A DNA stretch of 64,000 nt, taken from NCBI GenBank assembly GCA_027625915.1, contig JANTQA010000047.1:13144001-13208000 (forward strand). Reading direction: 5' to 3'. This DNA comes from Anaeramoeba flamelloides (taxonomy: Eukaryota; Metamonada; Anaeramoebidae). Within the stretch, counting starts at the first letter, position 1. The number at the start of each line of letters is the position of its first letter. The notes under the pieces were generated by a model. That model was given only the letters and a program-made list of their open reading frames with translations. It made no database searches and had not been told where the DNA came from. A program made the translations under genes and the position numbers. Shown here one piece after another: positions 33,501 to 43,853 of the stretch.

Positions 33501-33604
33501 TCTGTTGTTTCTTGCAAATAGAGTTCAGAAATTAAGTTAGTTCCAATTTTCTTGAAGTTTTGTTCACACTTCTTGAGTTTACCTTTCTCGTACTCATAAG
33601 CCAT
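30521..33604 (-). CDS. RCC1-repeat protein with two BTB domains, the second split by an Asn/Lys-rich insert
   Basis: 1027 residues from an ATG at 33604, one exon. Residues about 1-380 carry RCC1-like beta-propeller repeats (GKIIKIQSGYQHYILKTQKG, NLYAMGDNQSYQLAIG, EIVDMALSSSYTVIILKK). Residues about 388-485 are a BTB domain (LCADLTICDGIKVHKIFVET...FLKYVYTGKIF). A second BTB starts with IDFNILIKNK at about 490 and resumes at about 922 with YKMKVHKFILCARSELFRVF...LIKFFYTNKI...LLQYENPQ. In between lie about 400 residues almost entirely Asn, Lys, Ser, Thr and Asp, in runs coded mostly by AAT/AAC and AAA. The insert sits between the first and second BTB strands, where a loop could tolerate it. RCC1-BTB proteins of this kind are candidate cullin-3 adaptors or chromatin/trafficking factors; the specific role is unknown. 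The long frame on the opposite strand (30815-31405, poly-Ile) is a shadow of the AAT repeats. Confidence 0.88.
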   Translation of the reverse strand: MAYEYEKGKLKKCEQNFKKIGTNLISELYLQETTDKNLKIKFPFTDYWGEEAFDLPYKTLPNSYGKIIKIQSGYQHYILKTQKGRLYRFGKSFWETTPSRNNLKGYQYLQINYFQNHGLLVKKIYCGYYSSYFLCSNQDLYYCCNINFRRERSEIEKDLSLLNKEFSQSSKQPEVLLEYNKPDCKLNFVLCEQDVEQCWVNQFVPNFFFVKSLSDDNNLYAMGDNQSYQLAIGLAQIHDTIKYEPVKVPFIDSNEIVDMALSSSYTVIILKKQSQDKHRVFFAGFEKKFLTTFKEAKELTEKKIVKIVSSTNLSLAKSRNNDFWIFDNRIIKEIPNTNYLSPKKYSFKNFRKFEFIKYPIHSNIKISAGIENKFFFYLKSYNDKDLIDDLLKLLISGLCADLTICDGIKVHKIFVETRLKCKSEMIIDKLKKYKKQTIRNFLKYVYTGKIFNEKYYAIIMRILKKFKLSDLSLKSLKGDLVSLYYNESSIDFNILIKNKTNLNSETEINTKSSNTNTNKKNNNDEEKNKHNNNKNNTNTNNNNKSLTINQENVLNNNKNDREGEFIKKFNPQSNILNKKSNNQNRKNQNEKNQIKNKNKSLHNFPDGKMKNDNFFESLIKNKNNKKKNNNQKKNKHENRNINHKSKNNYNTTNNKNKKKTNNNKIPEQSKNNQKNKNCFEILINNKKNIKKNNNQKKINQKSLIKINNNKKKQEKNNPNYNYNNSKKKNNFKKLNNNNKNNDKNQKVNNNNNITKKCNSNNKNNNNDEKNKNNKNTNKNNTNKNNTNNNQNNNSRKNDYNNNNNNNINTNKNKNDKNNNKNNKAISSRNDNNNNNQNNNSKNMECDNNKKNNDRDEKNKHKNNLHIKKNNNNKINNNNNKIIMNNDNNKIKKKKNISDDNNNKNKRDGNSNNRKKNDKREGNKYYKMKVHKFILCARSELFRVFFSYYDSQFNEIKDFTEKSYPFFEILIKFFYTNKIDADDLLQYENPQLILEELFDALDYYQLHENSRLYSCLIEIETFFKYYFK

Positions 33605-33664
33605 TTTTGATTTTGGGGTTTTTTCAAAAAAAAATGTTTTTAAATGATATAAAATTTAATTTTT

Positions 33665-33955
33665 TTAATTCAAAAACTCGATTAAATTATTCATTTTATC
33701 TTTTTAGAAATGTAGGCTTTTATAATTTATATTAATTTTTCGGATTCAAATCTTTTTTTCTCAAAAGCTGAGTGAAAATATTGATCTTTTTATTATGTAA
33801 TTACCAGTAATGGTCAACTAAAAAGATGAAAATTTTCATTCAGCTTTCCATAAAATCACATTCCGAGAATTAATATAAATTATCAAAGCTCATAATTCTC
33901 AAAAGTAAAATGAATAATTTAATCTTTTCAAGAATTAAAATTTTGTATTTTAGAT
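33665..33955. repeat. Foldback repeat in the promoter region of the RCC1-BTB gene
   Basis: Arms of about 130 bp: left includes TAAATTATTCATTTTA and GCTGAGTGAAAATATTGATC; right includes GAAAATTTTCATTCAGCTTT and TAAAATGAATAATTTAATC in reverse. Part of the left arm recurs at about 36480-36535 (AAAGCAGAATGAAAATTTTG). It lies 60-350 bp upstream of the start codon. Confidence 0.65.
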
Positions 33956-36670
33956 GATTTATAAAATCTTTTTTTTTGCACGCTGAATGAAAATATAGTT
34001 CCAATGATTCTGAAACAAATAGTAACAGTAACATAAAAATTGTAGTCAACTTTTTTAAATTTTCAACATTCAGTTTCTCGAAATTTTTCTATTTTTTGAG
34101 AGGAATTACGAAATCTCTGTTCCTTAACTTTCAAAAGCAAAGTTTATACCATTCAAAATTCAAAGTACAAAGTATTAAAACTTCTTTCAGGGTTTTTGAT
34201 TTTTATGAAACCATTTTCAGTTTTTTCTTATTTGAGCGATCACTGAATAATAATTTCAGAACAAAAATTCTCTTCTTGTTTAAAAATGGTGTTAAATCAA
34301 TGAATCATATTATTTTTAGAATTTTGAGTTTTTGTTGAGAACTTTTTAAAATTTAGTAATAATGTGTGTGAGTTATCTCCTTGTTGTTTTTTGATATTTT
34401 ACCTTTTATAAGATGAAATTTCTAAATATTGGTGTATTGTTTCGAAGGTAAAAGGCCTCGGAAAATTACAACACATATTTTCGATTTTAGCATTTTTATA
34501 AAAGGGAAAATATCAAAAAAGATAGGTGATTAATGTGTTTATTGTTTTGATTTGAAAGCAGTCTCCTTGTTATAATCCGAGTTTGGCCTGGAAGAACGAA
34601 AAAAATGAGATTCTGTTCAAAGTGATATAAGTGGATATTGAGGAGTTCGAAGAACAACAATTAATATCCTCTTAGCACAAGAAAAAATTATTATTTTGAG
34701 TCTGGAAGGAGAACCAAAACGAAGTATTATAAAAGGCGATTGTTGAACAAATCAAACAATACGAGATGAATATTTATTTTTTCAACTCCAGATCTAACTT
34801 ATCGAAACAAAAAACATATAAATTAATTTAATAAAACAACTAATTTGTTATTTTTTAATGGTACTTTGAAGAACTTATCCTTCATGGGATCTCATTCTCT
34901 CAATTTATTTAGTCACAACATTGAAGTTAAATTTTGAATTTTGATCATCGGTGACAAAACTTGGTTTAACTTTTACAGAGACAAACTAGATCGTTCATCT
35001 TTTCAATGAGATCTATCTATCCTTTTGTTTTCCGTTTGTCAGACAATTCTCGAAAATAATCAAACTTAAAAGTATACATACATCTAGCGTGTTCTTGACT
35101 ATGAAGTATTTTGAACAGTCCTCTCAAATTTCTTGACTTGACATAGTAAAAAAAAATGTTGTTTTTTTTTCTTTTTTCTTCCAAAAATGATCATTTATTT
35201 TTTTCCCCTTTCCAAAACCACATATAAATTGTTTCTTCTCTCTTTTTTTTTTTTTTTGAAGAAAAAAGAGACCAAACTAACAAATTTTTTTTTAAAAAAA
35301 TGATATACATGTGCTTTTTTTTCGAAAAGATAAAAAAACAATGTTTATAAATAGAACTTGTTTTACAATAAAGAAATGGAATTTATTCGTTTTTCCAAAC
35401 TTTCCCCAAATTGTCAAGCCATTTTTTTTTATTTTTTATTGAACTAGTTTTTTGGTTCCTCTGACCAAAATATGCGTTCAATAGGTTTTAAATTGAGACA
35501 CTGGCAAATCTTAGTGTTATCGATTAAACAATGTTATAAATAAAATTTTCAAACTACGGTTAAATAACTTTAAATATCATATTTATAAACAACATTATTT
35601 GTAAAATACATCTTAATTCACTTTGTTAGAATTGGAAATAAGAAGATCAGAAAATTCCCAAACTTTGTATAATAATACAAGGAATTCTCAAAATCTTTCC
35701 ACACTAACTACAATTCTTTCTTAAACTTTTAAGAGTTCTAATCTCTTACTGATCAGTAGTTATCGAAAATTATTTACTAAAATTTTCTCATAGAAAAAGT
35801 TTGTGTTTAAAAAAAAATAAATAGCTTACTTATCAACAAATGATTGAGATTTTTGATATAGATGTTTAATGACAACCACCTCGATTTCTTTAATTTTGTT
35901 TCTTAAATGATCTTTTCCTGATCTGAAAAAAAAAAAAAAGATTTTTTGTTATTGTTTAATCAAGAAATGAGCACCTATGTTTGTAAACACCAACTCATTC
36001 TTAATCTCTCACAAATTCTGTTTTACAAAACTAAAAATATTTTTTTCTCATTTTACTTATTATTTGGTCTTCTTTTTGTTCTTTTTTTTTTTGTTTCCTT
36101 TTTTGATATTCTTAAGGAAAAGTCTAACTGAATAGATATATATTAAGAACCCCCTTTTTTTTATTTTTTGAAATTTGATTTTAGTTATTAAAAGAAAAAA
36201 CAATGTACTGAATTTATTTTTAATTTTTTTTACTAATTAATGAGTAATAATATTTTTAATTGGAGTCTACTCTAATCAATTAAATAAAAAATTAAATAAG
36301 TTTTTTTTCATACTATTTGTTTCAACATAAATTGAACAAAATTTTCCTTCAACTTTCCAAAAAATATTTTTAAAATCCTGTAATTTTTCAACTGTTAATT
36401 CTTAGAGGTTAAATTATTAATTGTCCCCTTTTTAGAATTTGGAACTTGTTGGTTATTGGATATTGTTTTTTTGATATCTTTTTTTCGAAAGCAGAATGAA
36501 AATTTTGATCTTTTTATTATGAAATTAACTGTATGATATTAATTTTACAATTTTTAATTTTATTAAATAGGCAAGAAAAAATTTTTTTTTTTTTGATTTG
36601 AATAATTTTTGAAAAAATTTTCAATTATTCCTTTTTCTGCTTTCTTATTTTCAATAGATAAAATAACTGT
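33956..36670. other. Intergenic, no gene recognised
   Basis: AT-rich. A GC-richer patch at 34560-34790 contains scattered protein-like strings in different frames (for example GVRRTTINILLAQEKIIILS and VEQIKQYEMNI) broken by stops. It may be a decayed gene that I cannot identify. Single-copy otherwise, apart from the partial foldback arm at 36480. Confidence 0.4.
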
Positions 36671-36671
36671 T

Positions 36672-37112
36672 GAGAGAAAAATGTTGGACACGGAAAAATG
36701 GCTGGACACCATTTTTAATTGGGAACACACGTAAAATTGAAAATCAAATCCTGTTGATAACTAGGTGAATTTTATATCAGTCCAGATTTAAATGTGTTAC
36801 AAGTTCATTAATCTGTGGTATGTGTAGAATCATCATTTAAATGGCTGATAACTAAAGGAGATCATGCTATTTTAACAAAAATCCAAATTGTAGTCAAGTT
36901 TTTTATTAATTCTGAAAATGGTGATTTTTAAACTTGCTTTAGATTATCAGAGATAAGGTTTTGAAAAAGTAGAATCACATGAATCGTTATTCCAATAAGT
37001 AGATTATTGTTATTTTCTGTAGTTATTTCACAAACGATTGAAATTAAAAATCATTTTCAGTAAGGTTCAAAATTAAAATTGCTGTTCAACTATTTTTCTC
37101 TCAACAATATGG
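36672..37112. repeat. Foldback repeat with TTGAGAGAAAAAT ends
   Basis: Left end TGTTGAGAGAAAAATGTTGG, right end the inverted TATTTTTCTCTCAACA, about 440 bp apart. Just inside the left end is CCATTTTTAATTGGGAACAC, the same core found in the hairpins at 9500-9570 and 53240-53270. No coding frame. Confidence 0.65.
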
Positions 37113-40100
37113 CTTTTTATAATTTTGTTTTCAAAGAATTCCAAAAAAGAAAATTAAAACCACCATGAAGAATATATAAATATACTGAAATTAAGAGTAT
37201 TCTGCTGAGTTCTTTGTATCTTTAAACAGTTGTTAAAAGAACAAAACGAGAAGATTGTTTGATTTTCATTTTTTCCACTTTAAGATTCATAAAAAAAAAA
37301 AAAAAAAATAGTAACTATAACTGGGCGGTGAATAACTGTAATAGTTGTTATTATTTCAGGATATTTTTAAAAATTTTGGTTATTTGCACAATTTAAAATA
37401 ATTTTATAATATTTTCTAGGGTATAAATTCAATTTATAGGGAATTTTTTAAGAAATAAATTTAAAAAATTGACTTTGTAATTTGAATTTTAACTGAAATT
37501 TATTGTCCTTCCATTTTCTTAATCTTGAAATTCAATTTACACTTTTTGGGGATCTCCTAATACTTGAAGTTTAATGATAATGAATAATTTTTTGTTTATT
37601 GAACAATATTATATTTTGAACTACACGAGTAATTATTTAAATTTACTGGTTTTGATAATTAAAAAATGTTTCAAATTAAATAAACAAAAATAAATTTAAA
37701 ATTGTCTTGTAGTATAATTTTATTATCTATATCCTCCGAATCAAAAACCAGAGTATTAAAACTATAGTTTATAATATATTTGTTTAAAATGATAATACAT
37801 GTGCGTTCTTGAAACTTTATGGGTTAAGTAAAGCACTCAACTTAAAACTGATCATTTCAAATATCAAAATAATCAAAGAACATCGCCAAAAATACACAAC
37901 CAAAAAGATTAATCTTTTTGATTTATTCAAAATATCACGAGAAAAGACTTTGGACTAGAACAAATAATTAAAGTGTAAATAATAAATAAGTATTTGGATC
38001 TAGATAAGTCAAAAAAGTAAATAATTTTAATTTTGTATATTTTCTTTTAATAGGTTAGTTTTAACAAACAAGATAGTTAATTTCACTTTTTAGGTTCGAA
38101 ATTGGAAAATTTTTTCAAATATTAGTTGTTAAAGCTGAATTCTTGAGGAATTTAACAATATTCAAGAAAACAATTTTTATTGATACTAACAACTATTCTC
38201 AATAATTGTCTTTGCAAATTTGAAAAAAAAAATAATTGAACTAATATCTTAAAAAATATAAGCTAGTCAAATGTTATACACAAAATAAGTCTTTTTATTA
38301 AAATTTTGTAAATACATTTTCTCACAAAGCTAAAAAAAAAGACGATTTCATTTTTTCGTTTTTCATTTTCTTCTTCTTCAAAAATGAGACTTCCAACTTA
38401 TGTTCATCAACGAGATCGATTTAAAATCTTTCCATTTTTTACAAAGATTTTCAGATTCTCAGAGTTAGATTTTGAACGTGCTTTTTATCAAATGTATCTC
38501 TTATGTGTTAATCAGGGTGAATTGTAAATAATTTAATTTTTTCTTTTGTTTTCTTGTGAATAAGAAGTGTTACTTTGAAAGAATAACATACTCTCTAACC
38601 TTGTTGTGTCTTTTAAAAGAACTACAAAACAAAACCAAATATTCAATTCTATTCTTTTCTTTTTCTTTTTCTTTTTTTTATTCGAAACACACCAATACTT
38701 TTCAAAAATTCCAAAAATTTTAAATAGCTTTAAGATGATTAAAAGACACAGACGTAAATTCCTTTTCATTTCTAATTTTTTTTTTTTTTTTTTACAATCA
38801 TTTATCGACTTGGTACAAAACTCAGCAACAAAGTTTAGCTTAAAATAAAAAATCAAAAAGAAAAAATAAAATTTGAAACAAAATAGAATCAGAACAAGTT
38901 TTTTTTTTAGTACCAAACCAAATTTTGTTTGTTTTAAAAAGAAAAGATTGGTTGTCAAAAAAAAAAATAATTAAAAGAAATAAAAAGAAATGATCCTGCA
39001 AATTATTCATCAATAAACAAACTCCAAGAAAGCCATTTTCACAATGAGTGTCAAAAAGAAGTTTTTAAACAAGCCTAATACATCTTTAGACTGAAAGCTA
39101 TCAACTTTGTTTTATAGACATTTTGGGAACTGCTTTTTTCATCATTTTTTTAAAAATGGCTTTTGACAGACTGTTGTGTGAAAAATTGTCTCAAAAAGGT
39201 GGAAACACTTTTTTAATTAGCAAACATTAAAAAAATCATGTAAAGCACACAAACCAAGAAACCTCCGAAAACTAGAAATGAAAATCTTGTTCAATAGAAA
39301 CAAATTTACTTGAAAGAATAATTAATCATTTTTTTTGAACAACCAAACCGATAAATACAAACCAGATCCCCTTTTAAATTAAGATCCATAAAGTGTTTGC
39401 CTTAATTTCAAAAATAGTTAAATTTTTCATCAAATATTTTATAATTGATAAACCATCGAAAAACTGCAACTAAAAGACAATACAATCATAATTTTAAGCA
39501 TTTTAACATTTTCATTTTTTGTTCTTTTATTTCAAATGAATCTAATTTACTGTAAAAATCCAATTTTTATAGTTAAAATTTTATCTCAAAGTCCAAGAAG
39601 AAAGATTAATATAATGACTCAAAGTATCATTCCTAATTGATTTTCTACAGATATTTGGGTTTTTAGGCAAATAATTAATTCAGAATATTTGGAACCTGAA
39701 GGAAAAATTTTCTTTTTTTAATTGGAAAATAACAGTATTACTATTTGACAAACACCAAAAAAAAAAAAAAAAAAACAGGGTTATCGGGTTTAATAACTTG
39801 GGTTCTTAAACAACAAGAACCACCTGTTGAAATTCTCATTACACTATACAATATTCCCAAAGCACTGGCATAACGATATTCAGATAATAAATTCTATAAT
39901 CCTATATACCCAGAAAGAAATAAAATAATAAGTATTTTGAAAACAGAGAATACTTTCTTTTTCAGGGAAAGATCCTTTTCTTGAGAGTAATAAAATTTCA
40001 AAACAGATGCGTGTGAGTGCTTTGAATCGAAGTAAATTTTTAGATCAGGCTGGTCAGTATTGATATACTAACATAACAAACATAAAATTAAAAAGAGCGA

Positions 40101-40369
40101 TCAGCAGAGAAGAATGTGTTTCAAAACATGGTGTTATGATTGGAAAGGAAAAGGGTGTAGATATAAGTAATTTTACCAGATGAGTTCATCTTTGATTCTG
40201 GAACACTTCAAGAAAAAAGTGCATGTGTGAATACTAAAAGGATAAAAGAAACCATTTTAAATATTGTACTTTCCAGGCGAGAATTTACATAATAGAGTAG
40301 CTATTTTCAAAAAAGTGAAGAAAATTAATTTTACAATATCTTTATTAAAATCAAGATTTTAATAAAACT
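37113..40369. other. Intergenic, no gene recognised
   Basis: AT-rich. A GC-richer patch at about 39960-40290 reads on the plus strand GKDPFLESNKISKQMRVSAL, then after a stop KLKRAISREECVSKHGVM and GKEKGVDISNFTR, with a frame change after. It looks like a relic of a coding region, possibly a transposase, but no domain could be named. Confidence 0.4.
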
Positions 40370-41060
40370 ATTTAAATATCCAAAATTATTGTCATTCATC
40401 GTTTATTGATTCTTAATAATTAATCCAATTCGTTTTTTTAAGACAATACCCTAATAAAAGATATCAAAGTTTCTTATTTCAATTTTATATGATATTTTTC
40501 AGGGTGAAAATTGATGATTCTTTTTTTCATTTTGATCAAAACTATTTTTTCCTAGGAACTTTAATCCCGATAAAAATTCCAATAATGATAAATTCAAATA
40601 AATATTTTATAAATTTTTACTTCGTTTTCAATTCTTTTCCTCAGTTCCGAATAAAAGATTTTTTTTGGTTTAAATGTTTAGAAACTTTGGAAAATTAGTT
40701 GATTCTTCAAACTATTTTTTCTAAAGAACTGTTTTGAAAAAATCGTTATAAGATTGGTAAAAAAGAGAAATTGAACGAATTTTTTTTTGAATTGACCAAT
40801 ATAATGAAAAAACTAATAAATGTATTTTATTGTGCAAAAATCGTTTGTATCCTTTAACAGATTATCATTTTTTTTATTAAAATTGGTTGTGTCTGTTTTC
40901 TCACAAAAAAAGTATGTAGATTTTTTTCTTTTTTTGGGAATATTTTGAAATCTATCCAATAGGCGCTGATTCAATCAGTATGAATATGTCTCTTAATTTT
41001 ATATTACAGGTTTGCAAATAGAATTACTAACAACGAGATTTTTGTATGTAAGGTAAACAA
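40370..41060. repeat. Duplicated segment, copy 1
   Basis: Matches 42360-43400 in the same orientation: CAATTTTATATGATATTTTTCA at about 40480 pairs with a near-identical string at 42500, and CTCTTAATTTTATATT at about 40995 with one at 43345. The copies differ by many substitutions and by length changes in between. Confidence 0.55.
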
Positions 41061-41156
41061 AAATTACCAACTTTTTTGGAAACACCTTATATATTTTGGC
41101 GGACAAGACCCTATAATTATAAAAGTTAATCAATATTTATAAGATAACGTGGCAAA

Positions 41157-41190
41157 TTTAAACTCCATTTCAAAAAATGTGACTTGCCTT
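41157..41190 (+). repeat. Solitary Tc1/mariner-type terminal sequence
   Basis: TTTAAACTCCATTTCAAAAA followed by ATGTGACTTG resembles the left end of the element at 43854 (AACTCAATTCCAAAAAATGG). No partner end was identified with confidence. Confidence 0.4.
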
Positions 41191-41802
41191 AAATAATAAA
41201 TTGAAAAAAAAAAAATATTCGTTTGTATTCAATACAACTAATTAGTAAATCTTATTAATAATTCACTTTTAAATTATTCTAAACATTTACAAAACCTGAT
41301 ATTTCAAAAATTATAAAAAATAAAAACAAAAACTAAAAAAAAGTGAACGACAAGTTTTGAAATGAGAATTACGGATTTTTTATCACTGAAATTTCACTTA
41401 AAAAAGATTAACAAGAAGATTCTTTGATAATAATTATCTGTTTTTTAAAAGGCAATTACAGAGTCCCAATTTTCAAAATTTTTATCAGTATTTTCAAAGA
41501 TCTTTTTTTTTTATAACTGAACTTGAATTTGGCAAAAAAAAAACAATTCATCAAAAACAAAATAAAAAAAAGTCAAAAAAAGAATGAAAGATTGAAAAAG
41601 CAAAACAAAAATTTTACAAAATTAGAAAAAATGATAAAAAAAAAAAAATGAAAGAAAAACTAAAAACTAAAGAAAAACAAATTAGAAAAAATTATTCTGA
41701 TTGAAAAATTTGAAAAAATTTCTTTGTAAAGAATATGGGATAAATCCTCAGAAAAAACAAGTTCCAATAGAATTATAAAGTGAGTCAAAATTTTTGAAAA
41801 AC

Positions 41803-42340
41803 AAACTAAAATTCAAAATTTTCCACACAGTTAAAACGGTCCAAACAATCATAATAATACAATTTCATTCAAATTGGAAATAATTTTGATTTTTGTAAAA
41901 TATGAAAATCATTTTTTCATCTTTTAGTTTTTTGTTTTCTATTTCATTTTTTGAATTACGTAACTTGTTTTGTTTGATTGAAATATTTTTTTCCATGATT
42001 GATATCAGGTTAAAGTTAAGTTGTTCCAAATAGAATAACTCAAATAAAATTAGTCAATGTTCTCTAACGATTTGATCGATCAATATTCGTAATCGAATTT
42101 CAACAAATTTAACAATGCATTTTTTTGTTTTGCTCCACCCAAAATTTTTAACACACCGATAATTTATTAGTATTAATAATTATTTATTTTTTGTTTTGTG
42201 AGTATTGTAATATATAACCAAGTGCTAACATTTCAATTAGTGAATAGTTCTAATTTGGTATTTCTACAAGAATTGATTATATAAGATTTTTTTTTACAAA
42301 AATTAAATTTTGGTTGTTAAAAGTTTTGAATTGGAATTTA
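41803..42340 (+). mobile_element. MITE family with AAACTAAAATTCAAAATTTT ends, copy between the duplicated segments
   Basis: About 540 bp, very close to the copy at 29852 over the first 350 bp (CCACACAGTTAAAACGGTCC; AAATATGAAAATCATTTTTT). The right end is AAAGTTTTGAATTGGAATTTA. It sits between the two copies of the duplicated segment. Confidence 0.8.
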
Positions 42341-42359
42341 GTTTATTATAAAACACCTT

Positions 42360-43400
42360 TATTAAAAACTTAATTCAAATATTAGTATTTAAATGTCTAA
42401 AATTGTTATTCATCAGAAATTGATTCTTCATAATAATTCAATTTTTTTTTTTTCTTTAGACATTACTTTAATAAAATATATTAAAATTCCTGATCTCAAT
42501 TCTATATGATATTTTTCAAACTTTATTTCTGTCAAATGTGCCCAAAAAAAAATACAAATACCAATTATTTTCTATAATTAACCTAAAAAGAATAAATAAA
42601 ATAATAAGTAGAATAATACATATCAAAGAATAGTTGATACTCTGATGAAATAAAACTCGTAAATCAATATATTTTATTAAAAATTGAAAAATTAAAATTA
42701 TTAGGCATCCATTGAGAAAAACAAGAATGTTTATTTTGAATCCCCAATTGTAGATCAAAGAATTTTCCAAGAGAAATCAATATAATTTTTCTGCAATCAT
42801 TCTCACTGTTTCAATAACATTAAAATAACACTTTTTTACATTGTAACAAATCGATCTTGAAATAAAAAAAAAAAAATTTGAAAAGCAATTATTGTATTCA
42901 AAAAAAAAGTGAAAAAAAGAAAAAACCAAAAGGTGAAAAAATATTTCAATTTTTGAAATTCCCAAAATAAAATTTTCTTCTAATATCCATTTAAACTCTT
43001 TAAGCATATGTAATTCGTCTATTAAAACTGGGCTCTTTGACTGGGAAATAGTTTAGTTTTGAAAAAATGTGGGTATTTCTTTTTCTTTTTGATCATAAAA
43101 ATTGTTTTCTTAAGAGGTTTAATCTTGATAGAATTTTCAAATAAAAGGAAAAAACTTATAACTGTATTTTTTTTAAAAAAAAACCATTGATATCCTTATT
43201 ATATTGCCCATTTTCTATTGAAATTGACCGTAACTCGTTTTTGTCTAAAAAAAAAGTGAATTTTTTTTTCATTTTTTTGAAAATATTTTGATGAATATAT
43301 TTTGAAATATATACAATAGGTACTAATTTAATTAGTTGTAATATTCCTCTTAATTTTATATTTCCAATTATCAAATATAACTCCTAACAAAGAGAATATT
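42360..43400 (-). repeat. Duplicated segment, copy 2, with possible membrane-protein frame on minus strand
   Basis: Direct repeat of 40370-41060, with extra material. On the minus strand it keeps three open stretches (43374-43156, 43007-42777, 42770-42516). They encode KLRGILQLIKLVPIVYISKY and later strongly hydrophobic segments (ILVFLNGCLIILIFQF; LICIILLIILFILFRLI). Joined by introns they might be a small membrane protein, but hydrophobicity is also what T-rich DNA yields by chance. I do not call a gene. Confidence 0.4.
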
Positions 43401-43560
43401 AATTGAAATATAAAAAAAAAATGCATGACTTTTTTTGTAAATAACCTACAAGGCTTTTCGAAGGGTGAAAAATATCAAGAAAGTATTCAGAATCGAACCT
43501 TTCACCCGGTTTTAGTGGGAAAATAACTACAAAATAGTTTTTTTTACAGCAATGAAATAA

Positions 43561-43692
43561 CATACGACAAAAGCTTTAGCTACCTTTTTTAAAGAAAATG
43601 ATTTACCAATTTTTAATTTGCCTTATAAATCACAAACTTTAAACCACATCGAAAATAATTTGTCTGGAGACCAAAAAAAGAATCCCACATAA
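43561..43692 (+). pseudogene. Tc1/mariner transposase fragment
   Basis: Forty-three codons reading HTTKALATFFKENDLPIF, NLPYKSQTLNHIEN and LSGDQKKNP, ending in TAA. This is the C-terminal catalytic stretch of Tc1-like DDE transposases (family pattern: KHTS...WF.EN.I.VL.WPAQSPDLNPIEN). Here the PDLNPIEN motif has decayed to QTLNHIEN but still keeps the Glu. The upstream part of the gene is not recognisable. Confidence 0.65.
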
Positions 43693-43853
43693 AACTAAAA
43701 AAAAAAGAAAGAAATTTTGATATTTCTGCAGTTTAAGAATGAAATAATCTTAACCTTCAAATTATAAATAATTTAATTGAATATATCAAGTTAAGATTAT
43801 ATGGAGTTAGAAAATTAAAAGGAATACAAATCCAATATTAAAAAAAAATAATA

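Noticed and set aside
38533-38958. 141-codon minus-strand frame
   Set aside because: Lys/Phe-rich low complexity with poly-Lys runs from A tracts; no domain and no supporting context.
43480-43520. GGTTCGATTC-like string on the minus strand, reminiscent of a tRNA T arm
   Set aside because: The flanking bases do not pair into a T stem, and no acceptor or anticodon arm can be placed.
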